Assembly (NCBI GenBank): GCA_030681195.1
Contig: JAUXXJ010000005.1
Location: 286,964-350,963, forward strand
Direction of reading: 5' to 3'
DNA: 64,000 nt
Origin: Rhodocyclaceae bacterium
GTDB taxonomy: Bacteria > Pseudomonadota > Gammaproteobacteria > Burkholderiales > Rhodocyclaceae
Shown: positions 1 through 8,000 of the stretch, one piece after another
How positions within the stretch are numbered: the first letter of the stretch is position 1
Layout: each line of letters starts with the position of its first letter
Program-made: the position numbers and the translations under genes
The notes under the pieces: generated by a model
Databases searched by the model: none
The model's input: the letters and a program-made list of their open reading frames with translations, nothing else
What the model was told of the DNA's origin: nothing

Positions 1-994
1 AGATCAGGGCAAACGCACCCGAGAGCAACAGTAGTGTGGCCAGGGCGCCAAGGCTGTAATGACGTACGTCTTGCAAGGGCGCAAAGGCCTCGCTGGCATC
101 AATTTTCACCACCATGCCCCAGCCCAGCGCGGGCAGATGGCGCCAGGCTGCCGCGACTGGCGCGCTGGCGTAATCAACAGTGAGGCCGCGCCCCTGATGG
201 CCGGTCAGGGCTGCCTGCATCGGCGGCGGGGTGTTGATGACCGGAATGATGCGCTGAAACGCCGCATCCGGGATGTGGCGGAGCGGGCCGACATACAGGG
301 CTTGGTCACTCTCGACCTGAGCCAGCACGGTTTCGCCGGTTTCGCCAAGGCCGGTCTTGTCAGTGGTGACGGCGGTGAGGCGATCCAGATCGAGTTGCAG
401 GGCGACGGTGCCGAGCAGGTGGCCTTGATCGATGATCGGCGAAACGAAAAAGATGGCTGGCTTGTTACCCGATGGGGTGTAGCGACCGGCACGGGTGACC
501 TGACTGTCGAGCAGGGCGAGCGCTTCGCGGTGGGCGTGGGCGAGGCGGGTATCGCGGTAGGGGCCGCTGTTCAGGTTGGTGCCTAGATCGTCTTCGTGGC
601 GGATCGAGAACACCACATTGCCGCTGGTGTCGATCAGCAGCAGGTCATGGTAGCCGGCGTTTTCAAACAGGCTGAGGAAGTAGTTGCGGTAACGCTGGAG
701 GTCGTCGGCCCTGCCCGGGCGGGTGGTGCTCAGGGTGCGGAGGGCCTCGTGGGTTACCGAGGATTTGGCGAGCAGGCGGCCATTGGCGAGACGCTCGTCA
801 AGATAATTGTTGATCTGGTCGCTTTTCTTGTCGGCCAACGAGGCCAAACTTTCCAGCACAGTGTTTTGCAGGGTCCGTTCGAAGGCCGATAGATGCAGCC
901 AGGCGAGCCCCCCCAGCGGTAGCGGCGAGAGCAGCAGGAAGGCCATGAACAGGCGCGGGATGCTGCGGCCAAAGCCGATGCGCAGCTCGGTCAT
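1..994 (-). CDS. Cache-domain membrane sensor, N-terminal part (cut by window edge)
   Basis: The reverse strand reads without a stop for 331 codons from an ATG at 994 down to base 1, so the gene continues outside the window. A membrane segment near residues 12-30 is followed by a long extracytoplasmic region with the look of a double Cache sensor (phrases such as YHDLLLID and PIIDQGHLLGTVALQLDLDRL), and a second hydrophobic segment begins at the window edge. The start overlaps the stop of the upstream substrate-binding protein gene (ATGA). Proteins of this form carry a histidine kinase, GGDEF or chemotaxis output; the output here is not visible. The pairing with a periplasmic binding protein suggests a ligand-sensing pair. 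Confidence 0.8.
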   Translation of the reverse strand, partial: MTELRIGFGRSIPRLFMAFLLLSPLPLGGLAWLHLSAFERTLQNTVLESLASLADKKSDQINNYLDERLANGRLLAKSSVTHEALRTLSTTRPGRADDLQRYRNYFLSLFENAGYHDLLLIDTSGNVVFSIRHEDDLGTNLNSGPYRDTRLAHAHREALALLDSQVTRAGRYTPSGNKPAIFFVSPIIDQGHLLGTVALQLDLDRLTAVTTDKTGLGETGETVLAQVESDQALYVGPLRHIPDAAFQRIIPVINTPPPMQAALTGHQGRGLTVDYASAPVAAAWRHLPALGWGMVVKIDASEAFAPLQDVRHYSLGALATLLLLSGAFALI

Positions 995-2229
995 GGTTGC
1001 ACCTGGATCAAGGCCTGCCATTCCTCGCGACTGCGGTAAACCGGCCAGGGCGCAGGACGAATGGTGTGGCTCGACGCATAGACTTCCGAGAACTGACCGT
1101 CCGCTTGCACCTGCCCGATACGTACACGCTTCCACACGTGGCGCGTGGCGGCGTCTACCGAGGTGATGCCACCGGGGCCGGCAAAGCTCTGGCGCAGCAG
1201 TGCTGCGGCATTGACATGCAGTGGCTCGGTGCGCCCGACGTCGCGCACGGTGTTGGCCCACAGATGCACGCCGACATAGCTGGCTTCGATGGGATCGCTG
1301 GTGCAGGCATCGGTCCCCTGCTGGCGCTTGAAGGCGGCGACAAAGTGCTGGTTGGACGGGCCGGCGGTCGACTGGAAATAGTTCCACACCGCATAGTGGC
1401 GCATCAGACGACCACCGCCCCAGGCGAGCATTTCCGGTTCGGCAACGCTGAAGGAGACAATCGGCAGATGGCTCAGACCGGCGGCGACCAGCGCATCGAA
1501 AAACGCCGCATTGCTGTCGCCGTTGAGCGTGTTGAGCACCACTGCCGGTGTACGCCGCTGGATGTCGGCGATCAGGGCGTCAATATCGCGACTGCCGAGC
1601 GGCAGATACTGTTCGGCGAGCACGGTGCCGCCACTGGCATCGAGCAGATCGCGGATGATGCGGTTGGCGGTGCGCGGAAAAATGTAGTCCGAACCGATCA
1701 GGTAAGCGCGCGGGCCAAACTGTTGCATGGCCCAGCGTGTGCCGGGCACGATCTGCTGGTTGGGCGCCGCGCCGGTGTAGAGGATGTGCGGCGATTGCTC
1801 CATGCCTTCGTATTGCACCGGATAGAACATCAAATGCTGGTGGCGCTCCACTACCGGCTTGACGGCCTTGCGGCAGGCCGAAGTCCAGCAGGCGAACAGG
1901 GCGCTGACCTTTTCCTGCACGATCAGGCGTTCGGCTTCGCTCGCAAAGACATCCCAGTCGGATTTTCCATCGGCCAGCACGATCTCGACCGGACGACCGA
2001 GCAGACCGCCGCCGGCATTGATTTCCTGGATGGCCAACTCCACCGCGGCGACCAGCGGTTTTTCGCTGGCGGCCATGGTGCCGGTCAGGGAATGCAGGAC
2101 ACCGATGCGGATCGGCGGCGCCTCGGCCGGACGTTGTTGCAGCCAAAGGATGCCGACGGCCAGCGCCACGACCAGCAGCAAGACGAATCCGGTGCGCAGC
2201 AGAGAGGGGGCGGGGATAGGCAGGGGCAC
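991..2229 (-). CDS. Urea/short-chain amide-type ABC substrate-binding protein
   Basis: A 412-residue protein with an N-terminal hydrophobic segment (about residues 10-30, signal peptide or anchor), then a type I periplasmic binding fold of the UrtA/AmiC/FmdD kind. Family hallmarks seen are the IRIGVLHSLTGTMA opening, the EINAGGGLLGRP motif and FACWTSACRKAVKPVVE. No permease or ATPase genes lie next to it. Instead it is translationally coupled to a Cache sensor, so it may present a ligand to that sensor rather than serve uptake. That role is inferred from context; the true ligand cannot be read from sequence. Confidence 0.85.
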   Translation of the reverse strand: MPLPIPAPSLLRTGFVLLLVVALAVGILWLQQRPAEAPPIRIGVLHSLTGTMAASEKPLVAAVELAIQEINAGGGLLGRPVEIVLADGKSDWDVFASEAERLIVQEKVSALFACWTSACRKAVKPVVERHQHLMFYPVQYEGMEQSPHILYTGAAPNQQIVPGTRWAMQQFGPRAYLIGSDYIFPRTANRIIRDLLDASGGTVLAEQYLPLGSRDIDALIADIQRRTPAVVLNTLNGDSNAAFFDALVAAGLSHLPIVSFSVAEPEMLAWGGGRLMRHYAVWNYFQSTAGPSNQHFVAAFKRQQGTDACTSDPIEASYVGVHLWANTVRDVGRTEPLHVNAAALLRQSFAGPGGITSVDAATRHVWKRVRIGQVQADGQFSEVYASSHTIRPAPWPVYRSREEWQALIQVQP

Positions 2230-2261
2230 AGGGCGATTCTAATGGCGAGCGCCCCTTCTGC

Positions 2262-2312
2262 GCCGTCCCGCCATCCCGCAAAAGGGATTCCCTTCGGTCG
2301 CGCCGACATTTT
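2262..2312 (+). repeat. 24-bp interspersed repeat, copy split at its midpoint
   Basis: The left half GCCGTCCCGCCA is intact at 2262-2273 and the right half GCGCCGAC(A)TTTT lies at 2300-2312. They are separated by 26 nt containing the small palindrome AAGGGA-T-TCCCTT (2282-2294). The split falls exactly between bases 12 and 13 of the 24-bp repeat. It lies just 3' of the MaoC gene that ends at 2319. Confidence 0.6.
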
Positions 2313-2318
2313 GGGGTG

Positions 2319-2783
2319 CTAGGCGCTGACCTGGGGTACCGGGACCTTCGGTTTCTTCGGTGGCATGATGACGCCTTCCGCTTCGAGGACACGCACATCG
2401 TTCTGGTTGGTGCCCCAGGCCTTGAAGGTCATGCGGTTTTTTTCGAGATTGAGCTCGACGGCTTCGACCACCACCTCAATCGTGTCATCGATGTACACCG
2501 GCGCGAGGAATTTCATTGATTGCGAGACGAAAATCGTACCGGGGCCGGGCAGTTGAGTGCCCAGCACGTTCGAAACGAGGCTGGCGGTCAGCATGCCGTG
2601 CGCGATGCGGTGCTTGAAGAAGGTCCGCTCCGCATACGCTTCGTTGATGTGCGCCGGATTGAAATCGCAGGTCACCGAGGCGAACTGGTAGACATCGGTT
2701 TCGGAGATGGTCTTGGCGAAATACGCCCGGTCACCGACCTGGATGGTGTCGATCGTGCGACCGAGAATGTTCTGGAATGCCAT
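2319..2783 (-). CDS. MaoC-family (R)-specific enoyl-CoA hydratase (PhaJ-like)
   Basis: A 154-residue single hot-dog-fold MaoC dehydratase. The catalytic pair is present: Asp40 and His45 in CDFNPAHINEAYA, followed by the family phrase RIAHGMLTASL. Enzymes of this type hydrate trans-2-enoyl-CoA to (R)-3-hydroxyacyl-CoA, which can feed polyhydroxyalkanoate synthesis. It is the last of three tandem MaoC genes in a minus-strand operon with fabI, ackA and a MaoC-phosphotransacetylase fusion. Of the three it is the only one with the full canonical dyad, so it is the most likely active hydratase. A C-terminal tail rich in Pro and Lys (PPKKPKVPVPQ) extends beyond the fold. Confidence 0.88.
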   Translation of the reverse strand: MAFQNILGRTIDTIQVGDRAYFAKTISETDVYQFASVTCDFNPAHINEAYAERTFFKHRIAHGMLTASLVSNVLGTQLPGPGTIFVSQSMKFLAPVYIDDTIEVVVEAVELNLEKNRMTFKAWGTNQNDVRVLEAEGVIMPPKKPKVPVPQVSA

Positions 2784-2798
2784 GTTCTGATCCTTTCC

Positions 2799-3239
2799 TT
2801 ACTCGGCGTCGAGGACGCTGGGCGGGGTGACGACGCAGCTGCCCTTGAGCACGTTCTCGCCTTTCTGGTTTGTTCCCCAGCAATCGAAGCTGGCCTGGTT
2901 CTGCGCCTTGTCGATGGCGGTGACGCGCACGCCGATTTCCACCGTATCGTTGAGATACACCGGCGCGGTGAAGCGGAACTTGACGGAGCGCAGCATGGAG
3001 CCGAAGCCGGGCAGTTTCATGCCGATCAGGTTGGCAATGAAGCTGGCGGTCAGCATGCCGTGCGCCACGCGTTTGCCAAAGCGGGTTTTCTTGGCAAATT
3101 CCTCGTTGGTTGGCAACTGGTTGTGGTCGCCAGTGATGCCGGCAAACAGCAGCATGTCGGTTTCGGTCATGGTCTTGGCGAAGTAGGCTTCGTCGCCGAC
3201 CTGCAACTCGCCGATGGTCTTGCCGATACGTGCCTTCAT
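2799..3239 (-). CDS. MaoC-family protein lacking the catalytic histidine
   Basis: A 146-residue MaoC-like protein and paralogue of its two neighbours. The active-site loop reads GDHNQLPTNEEF: Asp38 is kept, but the position of the catalytic His (five residues after the Asp) is Pro43. The RVAHGMLTASF phrase is intact. The start ATG at 3239 overlaps the stop of the upstream paralogue (ATGA), so the two are translationally coupled. The loss of the histidine suggests a non-canonical activity or a structural partner in a hetero-oligomer with the neighbouring paralogues. This is an inference from motif comparison only. Confidence 0.82.
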   Translation of the reverse strand: MKARIGKTIGELQVGDEAYFAKTMTETDMLLFAGITGDHNQLPTNEEFAKKTRFGKRVAHGMLTASFIANLIGMKLPGFGSMLRSVKFRFTAPVYLNDTVEIGVRVTAIDKAQNQASFDCWGTNQKGENVLKGSCVVTPPSVLDAE

Positions 3240-3700
3240 TGTCCGGCTCCCGTCATTTCCGGTGGAATCACCTCGGTTTCACCACGGGCGACCACCTGGT
3301 TGTTTTGATTGACGCACTCGATGTCGAACCAGACGCGGTGGCGTTTGCCATCGATGCGCGTGACGGTCACGGTGCATTCCAGCGTATCGCCGAAGAAGAC
3401 CGGGGCGAGAAACTCCATTTCCTGGGCGACGTTCACCGAGCCATTGCCGGGCAACTGCGTACCGATGATGCGGCTGACCATGCTGGCCACCAGCATTGAG
3501 GGAATGATGCGCTGACCGTTGGGGGTTTTGGCGGCGAATTCCTTGTTGACATGGATCGGATTGAAGTTGCCGATGACGCCGGAGAACTGGTAGGCATCGG
3601 CTTCCGTCCAGGTGCGGGCGAAGGAGGCCTGGTCACCGATGCGGATGGCCGTGATCGGCAGGCCGGGCAGGCTGCCGCCAATGGGAGTTGCGTGGGTCAT
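3236..3700 (-). CDS. MaoC-family protein with Asp-to-Asn change at the active site
   Basis: A 154-residue MaoC-like protein, first of the three tandem paralogues. The active-site loop reads GNFNPIHVNKEF: the catalytic Asp is replaced by Asn45 while His50 is kept. The usual AHGM phrase is replaced by IPSM. The N-terminus is about 12 residues longer than in the neighbours. It overlaps the next gene by four bases. Complementary loss of Asp here and His in the next gene, side by side with an intact third copy, is compatible with a heteromeric hydratase in which the dyad is split between subunits, but this is speculative. Confidence 0.82.
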   Translation of the reverse strand: MTHATPIGGSLPGLPITAIRIGDQASFARTWTEADAYQFSGVIGNFNPIHVNKEFAAKTPNGQRIIPSMLVASMVSRIIGTQLPGNGSVNVAQEMEFLAPVFFGDTLECTVTVTRIDGKRHRVWFDIECVNQNNQVVARGETEVIPPEMTGAGQ

Positions 3701-3716
3701 TTCACTCTCCGCGCGC

Positions 3717-4493
3717 TCAGGCGCCGACCAAACTCAGGCCGTTGTCGACGTAGTAGGTGTAGCCGGTAAGGAATTTGGCCGCATCGCTGACCAGGAAGGC
3801 CGCCAGGTTGCCAATGTCTTCCTGCGACATCTCGGCATAGTGCGGCACTTTGTTGTTGGCCATCTGGATCAGCCCGTCGAACTCCTTGATGCCACTGGCC
3901 GCGCGGGTGCGGATCGGGCCGGGCGAGATCGATACGGCGCGAATGCGCTTCTCGGCGAGTTCGATGGCGATGTAGCGGGTCATGGCTTCGAGCGCGGCCT
4001 TGACCGGCCCCATAACGTTGTAGTTGGGGATGACTTTTTCGGCCCCGTAGTACGAGAGGTTGATCAGCGCCCCGCCGTTTTTCATCAGCGGCTCGGCCAG
4101 CTTCGCCATGCGTGCGAACGAATGGCAGGAGACATTCATCGCATGGGTGAAACCTTCCAGCGAGCAGTCGACGACGCGGCCGTGCAAATCCGCCAGCGGC
4201 GCATACGCCACCGAGTGCACGACGAAGTCCAGCGTGCCCCACTGCTCGGTGACCTTGGCATAGAGCGCGTCGAGTTCGCCGTCGACCAGCAGATCGCAGG
4301 GCATGAAGATTTCGGCGCCGAGTTCGTCGGCCAGCGGCTTGACGTGCTTTTCCGCTTTGGCGTTGAGATAGCTGACGGCCAGGGTGGCGCCGGCGGCTTT
4401 TGCCTTCTTGGCAATGCCGTAGGCAATGCTGTCCTGGTTGGCGATGCCGATGATCAGGCCTTTTTTGCCGGTGAGATCGATGATGGGGTTCAT
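3717..4493 (-). CDS. fabI: Enoyl-ACP reductase (NADH), FabI type
   Basis: A 258-residue short-chain dehydrogenase-like protein with the FabI signature: GIANQDSIAYGIA nucleotide-binding loop and the Tyr-x6-Lys catalytic motif in YNVMGPVK. Length matches FabI (about 260). It performs the last step of the fatty-acid elongation cycle, reducing enoyl-ACP with NADH in the cytoplasm. The sequence ends with a short VGA tail. It lies 31 nt downstream of ackA and 16 nt upstream of three MaoC genes, all on the minus strand, so it probably shares one transcript with them. Confidence 0.93.
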   Translation of the reverse strand: MNPIIDLTGKKGLIIGIANQDSIAYGIAKKAKAAGATLAVSYLNAKAEKHVKPLADELGAEIFMPCDLLVDGELDALYAKVTEQWGTLDFVVHSVAYAPLADLHGRVVDCSLEGFTHAMNVSCHSFARMAKLAEPLMKNGGALINLSYYGAEKVIPNYNVMGPVKAALEAMTRYIAIELAEKRIRAVSISPGPIRTRAASGIKEFDGLIQMANNKVPHYAEMSQEDIGNLAAFLVSDAAKFLTGYTYYVDNGLSLVGA

Positions 4494-4524
4494 GGTTGGG
4501 TCTCTTTTCTTGAATGTGGGGAAA

Positions 4525-5709
4525 TCAGAGGAGTTCGGCCGTGTGGCGGGCGATCATCCATTCTTCGTTGGTGGGCAGCACCAGCACATCGACGCGACTG
4601 CCCGGTTGGGAGATGCGCGTGGCTTTCTGTTCGTTGGCGGCGGCGTCGAAATCGATGCCGATCCAGCCGAGGGTACGGCAGACCTTCTCACGGACCGGCG
4701 CGGCATGTTCGCCGATGCCGCCGGTAAAGACGAGGGCATCAATGCCACCGAGCGCAGCGGCGAGCGAGCCGACTTCGCGCTGGATGCGATAGCAGAACAG
4801 GTCGACGGCCTCTTGCGCTTCGGGGCGGTCGGACGCGAGCAGCTCACGCATGTCCTGCGAGATGCCGGAGACGCCGAGCAGGCCGGATTCCTTGTAGAGC
4901 AGATTGGTCAGCGCCTTGGCGTCCATCTGGTGGTATTCCATCAGGTAGAGCAGCACGCCGGGATCAAGCGCGCCGGTGCGGGTGCCCATCATCAGGCCTT
5001 CGACGGCGGTAAAGCCCATCGTCGAGGCGACACTCTTGCGTTTATCCATGGCGCACATCGAGGCGCCGTTGCCCAAATGGGCGACGACGATCTTGCCGTC
5101 CGCTTTGGCCCCCAGATGCTTGGGCAGCACGTCGGCAATGAACTCATAGGAGGAACCGTGAAAGCCGTAGCGGCGCACGCCTTCGGCGGTGTATTTGCGC
5201 GGCAGGGCGAACAGTTGGGCGACCGCCGGCTGGCTGCGGTGGAAGGCAGTGTCGAAGCAGGCGGCCTGCGGCACATCGGGCAGGGCAGCGCGCATGGCAT
5301 CGATGCCGGCGAGGTTGTGCGGCTGGTGCAGCGGGGCGAGCGGGATGAACTGGCGCAGCGCTTCGATGGTGGCGTGGTCGAGGCGGATCGGTGCGGAAAA
5401 GCGCTCGCCGCCATGCACGACGCGATGGCCGACGCCGGCGATCTTCCAGCCGGCTTCGTGGGTCTGCAGCCAGTCGACAAGGAAGGCCATGGCGGCCTTG
5501 TGCTGCTGGTCGGCGGGGCCTTGCAGGCTCAGGTCGGTATCGTCGAGGGTGGTGCCGTGGGCGTTCTTGGCTTTGAGATGCGGCTTGGCACCGATGCCGT
5601 CGATCTGACCGGACATGACCGGCAGGGCCGGAATATCCTTGTCGTTGGGGAACAGGGCGAACTTGATCGAGGACGAGCCTGCGTTGAGGACGAGAAGGGC
5701 ATCAGCCAT
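4525..5709 (-). CDS. ackA: Acetate kinase
   Basis: A 394-residue ASKHA-fold kinase. Visible hallmarks are the N-terminal LVLNAGSSSIKF signature, GHRVVHGGERF, PLHQPHNLAGI, the VAHLGNGASMCA phosphate loop and FTGGIGEHA. It converts acetyl phosphate and ADP to acetate and ATP, or the reverse; propionate may also be accepted. The start overlaps the upstream MaoC-phosphotransacetylase gene by eight bases, the classic pta-ackA pairing with a twist in the partner. Confidence in the family is high; acetate as the main substrate is inferred. Confidence 0.94.
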   Translation of the reverse strand: MADALLVLNAGSSSIKFALFPNDKDIPALPVMSGQIDGIGAKPHLKAKNAHGTTLDDTDLSLQGPADQQHKAAMAFLVDWLQTHEAGWKIAGVGHRVVHGGERFSAPIRLDHATIEALRQFIPLAPLHQPHNLAGIDAMRAALPDVPQAACFDTAFHRSQPAVAQLFALPRKYTAEGVRRYGFHGSSYEFIADVLPKHLGAKADGKIVVAHLGNGASMCAMDKRKSVASTMGFTAVEGLMMGTRTGALDPGVLLYLMEYHQMDAKALTNLLYKESGLLGVSGISQDMRELLASDRPEAQEAVDLFCYRIQREVGSLAAALGGIDALVFTGGIGEHAAPVREKVCRTLGWIGIDFDAAANEQKATRISQPGSRVDVLVLPTNEEWMIARHTAELL

Positions 5710-7132
5710 TGTTAGCTCCGGTTTTCTTGGCGCGCTGGGCGTGGGCCAGCACGACGGCGAGGGCGGTGGAGGCGGTGCGGGTCTGGGCCGAGTCGGCTCG
5801 CGAAGTCAGCACAATCGGCACGCGGGCGCCAAGGACGATGCCGGCACCGAGGGCGTCGGCCAGATATTCGAGCTGCTTGGCGAGCATGTTGCCGGACTCG
5901 ATGTCGGGGACCAGCAGGATGTCGGCCTGACCGGCGACCACCGATTTGATGCCCTTGGTGCGTGCGGCGACGACGGAGATGGCGTTGTCGAAGGCCAGCG
6001 GGCCATCCAGCAGGCCGCCCTTGATCTGGCCACGGTCGGCCATCTTGCACAGCGCGGCCGCATCGAGTGTGGCGATCATCTTGGGATTGACGGTCTCGAC
6101 CGCGGCAAGGATGGCGACCTTCGGATCCTTGATCTTCAGGCAGAGCGCCAGGTCGATGGCGTTCTGCACGATGTCGATTTTGGTCACCAGGTCCGGGGCG
6201 ACGTTGATCGCCGCGTCGGTAATCAGCAACGGCCGCGGGTAGGTGGGCACGTCCATCATGAAGACATGGCTGATGCGGCGCTCGGTGCGCAGACCGGTAG
6301 CTTTGTCGATCACCTCGCCCATCAACTCGTCGGTGTGCAGGGATCCTTTCATCAGCGCCTCGACAGCGCCCTCACGCGCCAGGGCAACCCCCGACTCGGC
6401 TGCGGCATGACTGTGCGGCACGTTGAGGAAGGTACAACCATGCAGGTCGAGCTTGAGCTCTTCGGCGAGTGCACGAATCTTGTCTTCCGGGCCCACCAGG
6501 GTTGGGTCGATCAGGCCACGGTCGCGCGCCTGCAGGGCACCTTTGAGGGATTCGCCGTCGCAGGGGTGAATCACCGCCATGGGAATGGCCGAAAGGCCAC
6601 TGGTGATTTCGAGCAGATGCTCGTAACGCGATGATTTGGTGGCCGACAGCCTGAGTTCCGGCAGGGCAACCTTGGCGCGTTTGATCTTCTCGGTCGGGGC
6701 AATTACTTCGGCGGTACCGTAGATAACGCGCTCGTCGTCCTGGTTCTTGCAGTCGCAATCAAAAATGATGTGGTGATTGTGGTCGAACTTGCGTTTGCAG
6801 GTGACGGTTACCGTGAGCGTGTCGCCGACGCGTACCGAATGCTCGAAATGCAGGCTCTGGTCGATATAGACCGTGCCTGGACCAGGGAACTGGGTACCGA
6901 GCACATTGGAGAACAGCATGCCGCCCCACATGCCATGGGCGACGACCTCGCGGAACTCCGAGGAGCGCGCGTATTCAGGATCGACGTGGGTGGGGTTCAT
7001 GTCGCCGGACAAAATGGCGTACATCTGGATGTCTTCGGGACGCAGGGTGCGGATCAGCGTCGAGGTGTCTCCCTCGTTGATTTCGTTGTAGACGCGGTTT
7101 TCGATGTATTCGAGGAGTTGGGGCGTGCTCAT
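5702..7132 (-). CDS. Bifunctional MaoC hydratase / phosphate acetyl(butyryl)transferase
   Basis: A 476-residue fusion. Residues 1-150 form a MaoC domain with an intact dyad (SGDMNPTHVDPEYA and VVAHGMWGG). The remaining ~300 residues form a phosphate acyltransferase domain (LKGALQARDRGLIDPTLVG, FMMDVPTYPRPLLITDAAIN, LLVPDIESGNMLAKQL). This architecture is known as bifunctional enoyl-CoA hydratase/phosphate acetyltransferase. Together with the overlapping ackA it can turn acyl-CoA into acyl phosphate and then acid plus ATP. The fused hydratase matches the MaoC theme of the operon. The ATG at 7132 is the first gene start of the minus-strand run. The C-terminus is Lys/Asn rich (KKTGANNG). Confidence 0.92.
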   Translation of the reverse strand: MSTPQLLEYIENRVYNEINEGDTSTLIRTLRPEDIQMYAILSGDMNPTHVDPEYARSSEFREVVAHGMWGGMLFSNVLGTQFPGPGTVYIDQSLHFEHSVRVGDTLTVTVTCKRKFDHNHHIIFDCDCKNQDDERVIYGTAEVIAPTEKIKRAKVALPELRLSATKSSRYEHLLEITSGLSAIPMAVIHPCDGESLKGALQARDRGLIDPTLVGPEDKIRALAEELKLDLHGCTFLNVPHSHAAAESGVALAREGAVEALMKGSLHTDELMGEVIDKATGLRTERRISHVFMMDVPTYPRPLLITDAAINVAPDLVTKIDIVQNAIDLALCLKIKDPKVAILAAVETVNPKMIATLDAAALCKMADRGQIKGGLLDGPLAFDNAISVVAARTKGIKSVVAGQADILLVPDIESGNMLAKQLEYLADALGAGIVLGARVPIVLTSRADSAQTRTASTALAVVLAHAQRAKKTGANNG

Positions 7133-7216
7133 GATGACTTTCCTGTCGATGTTATGGGTCCATTTTTACCAGAGAATTGTTGCAATGCAATAACGGATAA
7201 ACAGGGTAGTTCCTGT

Positions 7217-7240
7217 GCCGTCCCGCCAGCGCCGACTTTT
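7217..7240 (+). repeat. 24-bp interspersed repeat, perfect copy at mtfA stop codon
   Basis: Perfect match to the consensus (GCCGTCCCGCCA then GCGCCGACTTTT). On the strand of the mtfA gene the TAA stop is formed with the first two A bases of the repeat, so the gene ends exactly at the repeat edge. Confidence 0.9.
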
Positions 7241-7979
7241 AGAGCGGCTTTTGTCGGTAAAACAGGCACAACTGCGCATAAACAGCAGGGTATGCGTCGT
7301 GCAACAAGTCAGGGGCTTCGAAAAATACTTCGCTGGCGACAGCGAAGAATTCAGCCGGATGCTCGGCGCCATACGGATCAATCGTCGTTTCTTCACCCGC
7401 ATCGACCCGTCGGCAGAAATCCTCGTAGGCGGGGGCGAAGGCCGAAATCCAGTCGTTTGCGGACATGTTGGCGTGCAATGGAGGCATGCCATCCGTTTCG
7501 CCATTGCGCATGTCGAGCTTGTGGGCGAACTCGTGGATGACGAGGCTGACATCGCCGATTTCATTCAAATTATCAAACCACGACAGCAGCACCGGGCCGC
7601 CTTCCCAGGCTTCGCCAAGCACCTGATCGTCGAATTCATGGACTACACCCGATTCATCAACGATCTGGCGCGGAATGACGAAGTCGCCGGGATAGACAAC
7701 GATGCCCACCCAGCCGTCGTACCAGTCCAGCCCGAGATTGAGAATCGGCAGGCAGGCCTGCAGGGCGATGGAAAGCTGGATGGCGGGCGTGAGTTGCAGG
7801 CCTCCGGCAGCGCTCCATTCCTTGGCGGCGATGAAGGCGGTGGCGAGTTCACGCAAGCGCTGGCGTTCATCTGCCGTGAGGCGGTCGAGGAAGACCAGCG
7901 GGTATTCGGCGTCCTGCCATTGAGCATCGTCAATCAGGACAGGTTTGCCGCGCCATCGCGCAAGTAGCCAGTCGATCAT
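7239..7979 (-). CDS. mtfA: MtfA-type zinc peptidase (M90 family)
   Basis: A 246-residue cytoplasmic protein with the zinc-metallopeptidase motif HEFAH (VIHEFAHKLDMRNGETDGMP) and downstream acidic ligand region, as in MtfA. In enterobacteria MtfA binds the glucose repressor Mlc; no Mlc homologue is visible here, so the role in this organism is open. The protein also carries the family phrases VIVYPGDFV and FDNLNEIGDVSLVIHE. Its stop codon is built from the edge of a copy of the 24-bp interspersed repeat. It is separated from the ATPase gene upstream by 21 nt. Confidence 0.88.
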   Translation of the reverse strand: MIDWLLARWRGKPVLIDDAQWQDAEYPLVFLDRLTADERQRLRELATAFIAAKEWSAAGGLQLTPAIQLSIALQACLPILNLGLDWYDGWVGIVVYPGDFVIPRQIVDESGVVHEFDDQVLGEAWEGGPVLLSWFDNLNEIGDVSLVIHEFAHKLDMRNGETDGMPPLHANMSANDWISAFAPAYEDFCRRVDAGEETTIDPYGAEHPAEFFAVASEVFFEAPDLLHDAYPAVYAQLCLFYRQKPL

Positions 7980-8000
7980 TTGGGCGACACCGCCGTCAAC

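Noticed and set aside
59..892. Plus-strand frames in the first kilobase
   Set aside because: The minus strand is open throughout with a membrane helix and a Cache-like sensor, so the plus-strand frames are shadows.
997..2322. Plus-strand open frame opposite the substrate-binding protein
   Set aside because: The minus-strand frame has a signal peptide and binding-protein motifs and couples to the Cache sensor; the plus frame has none.
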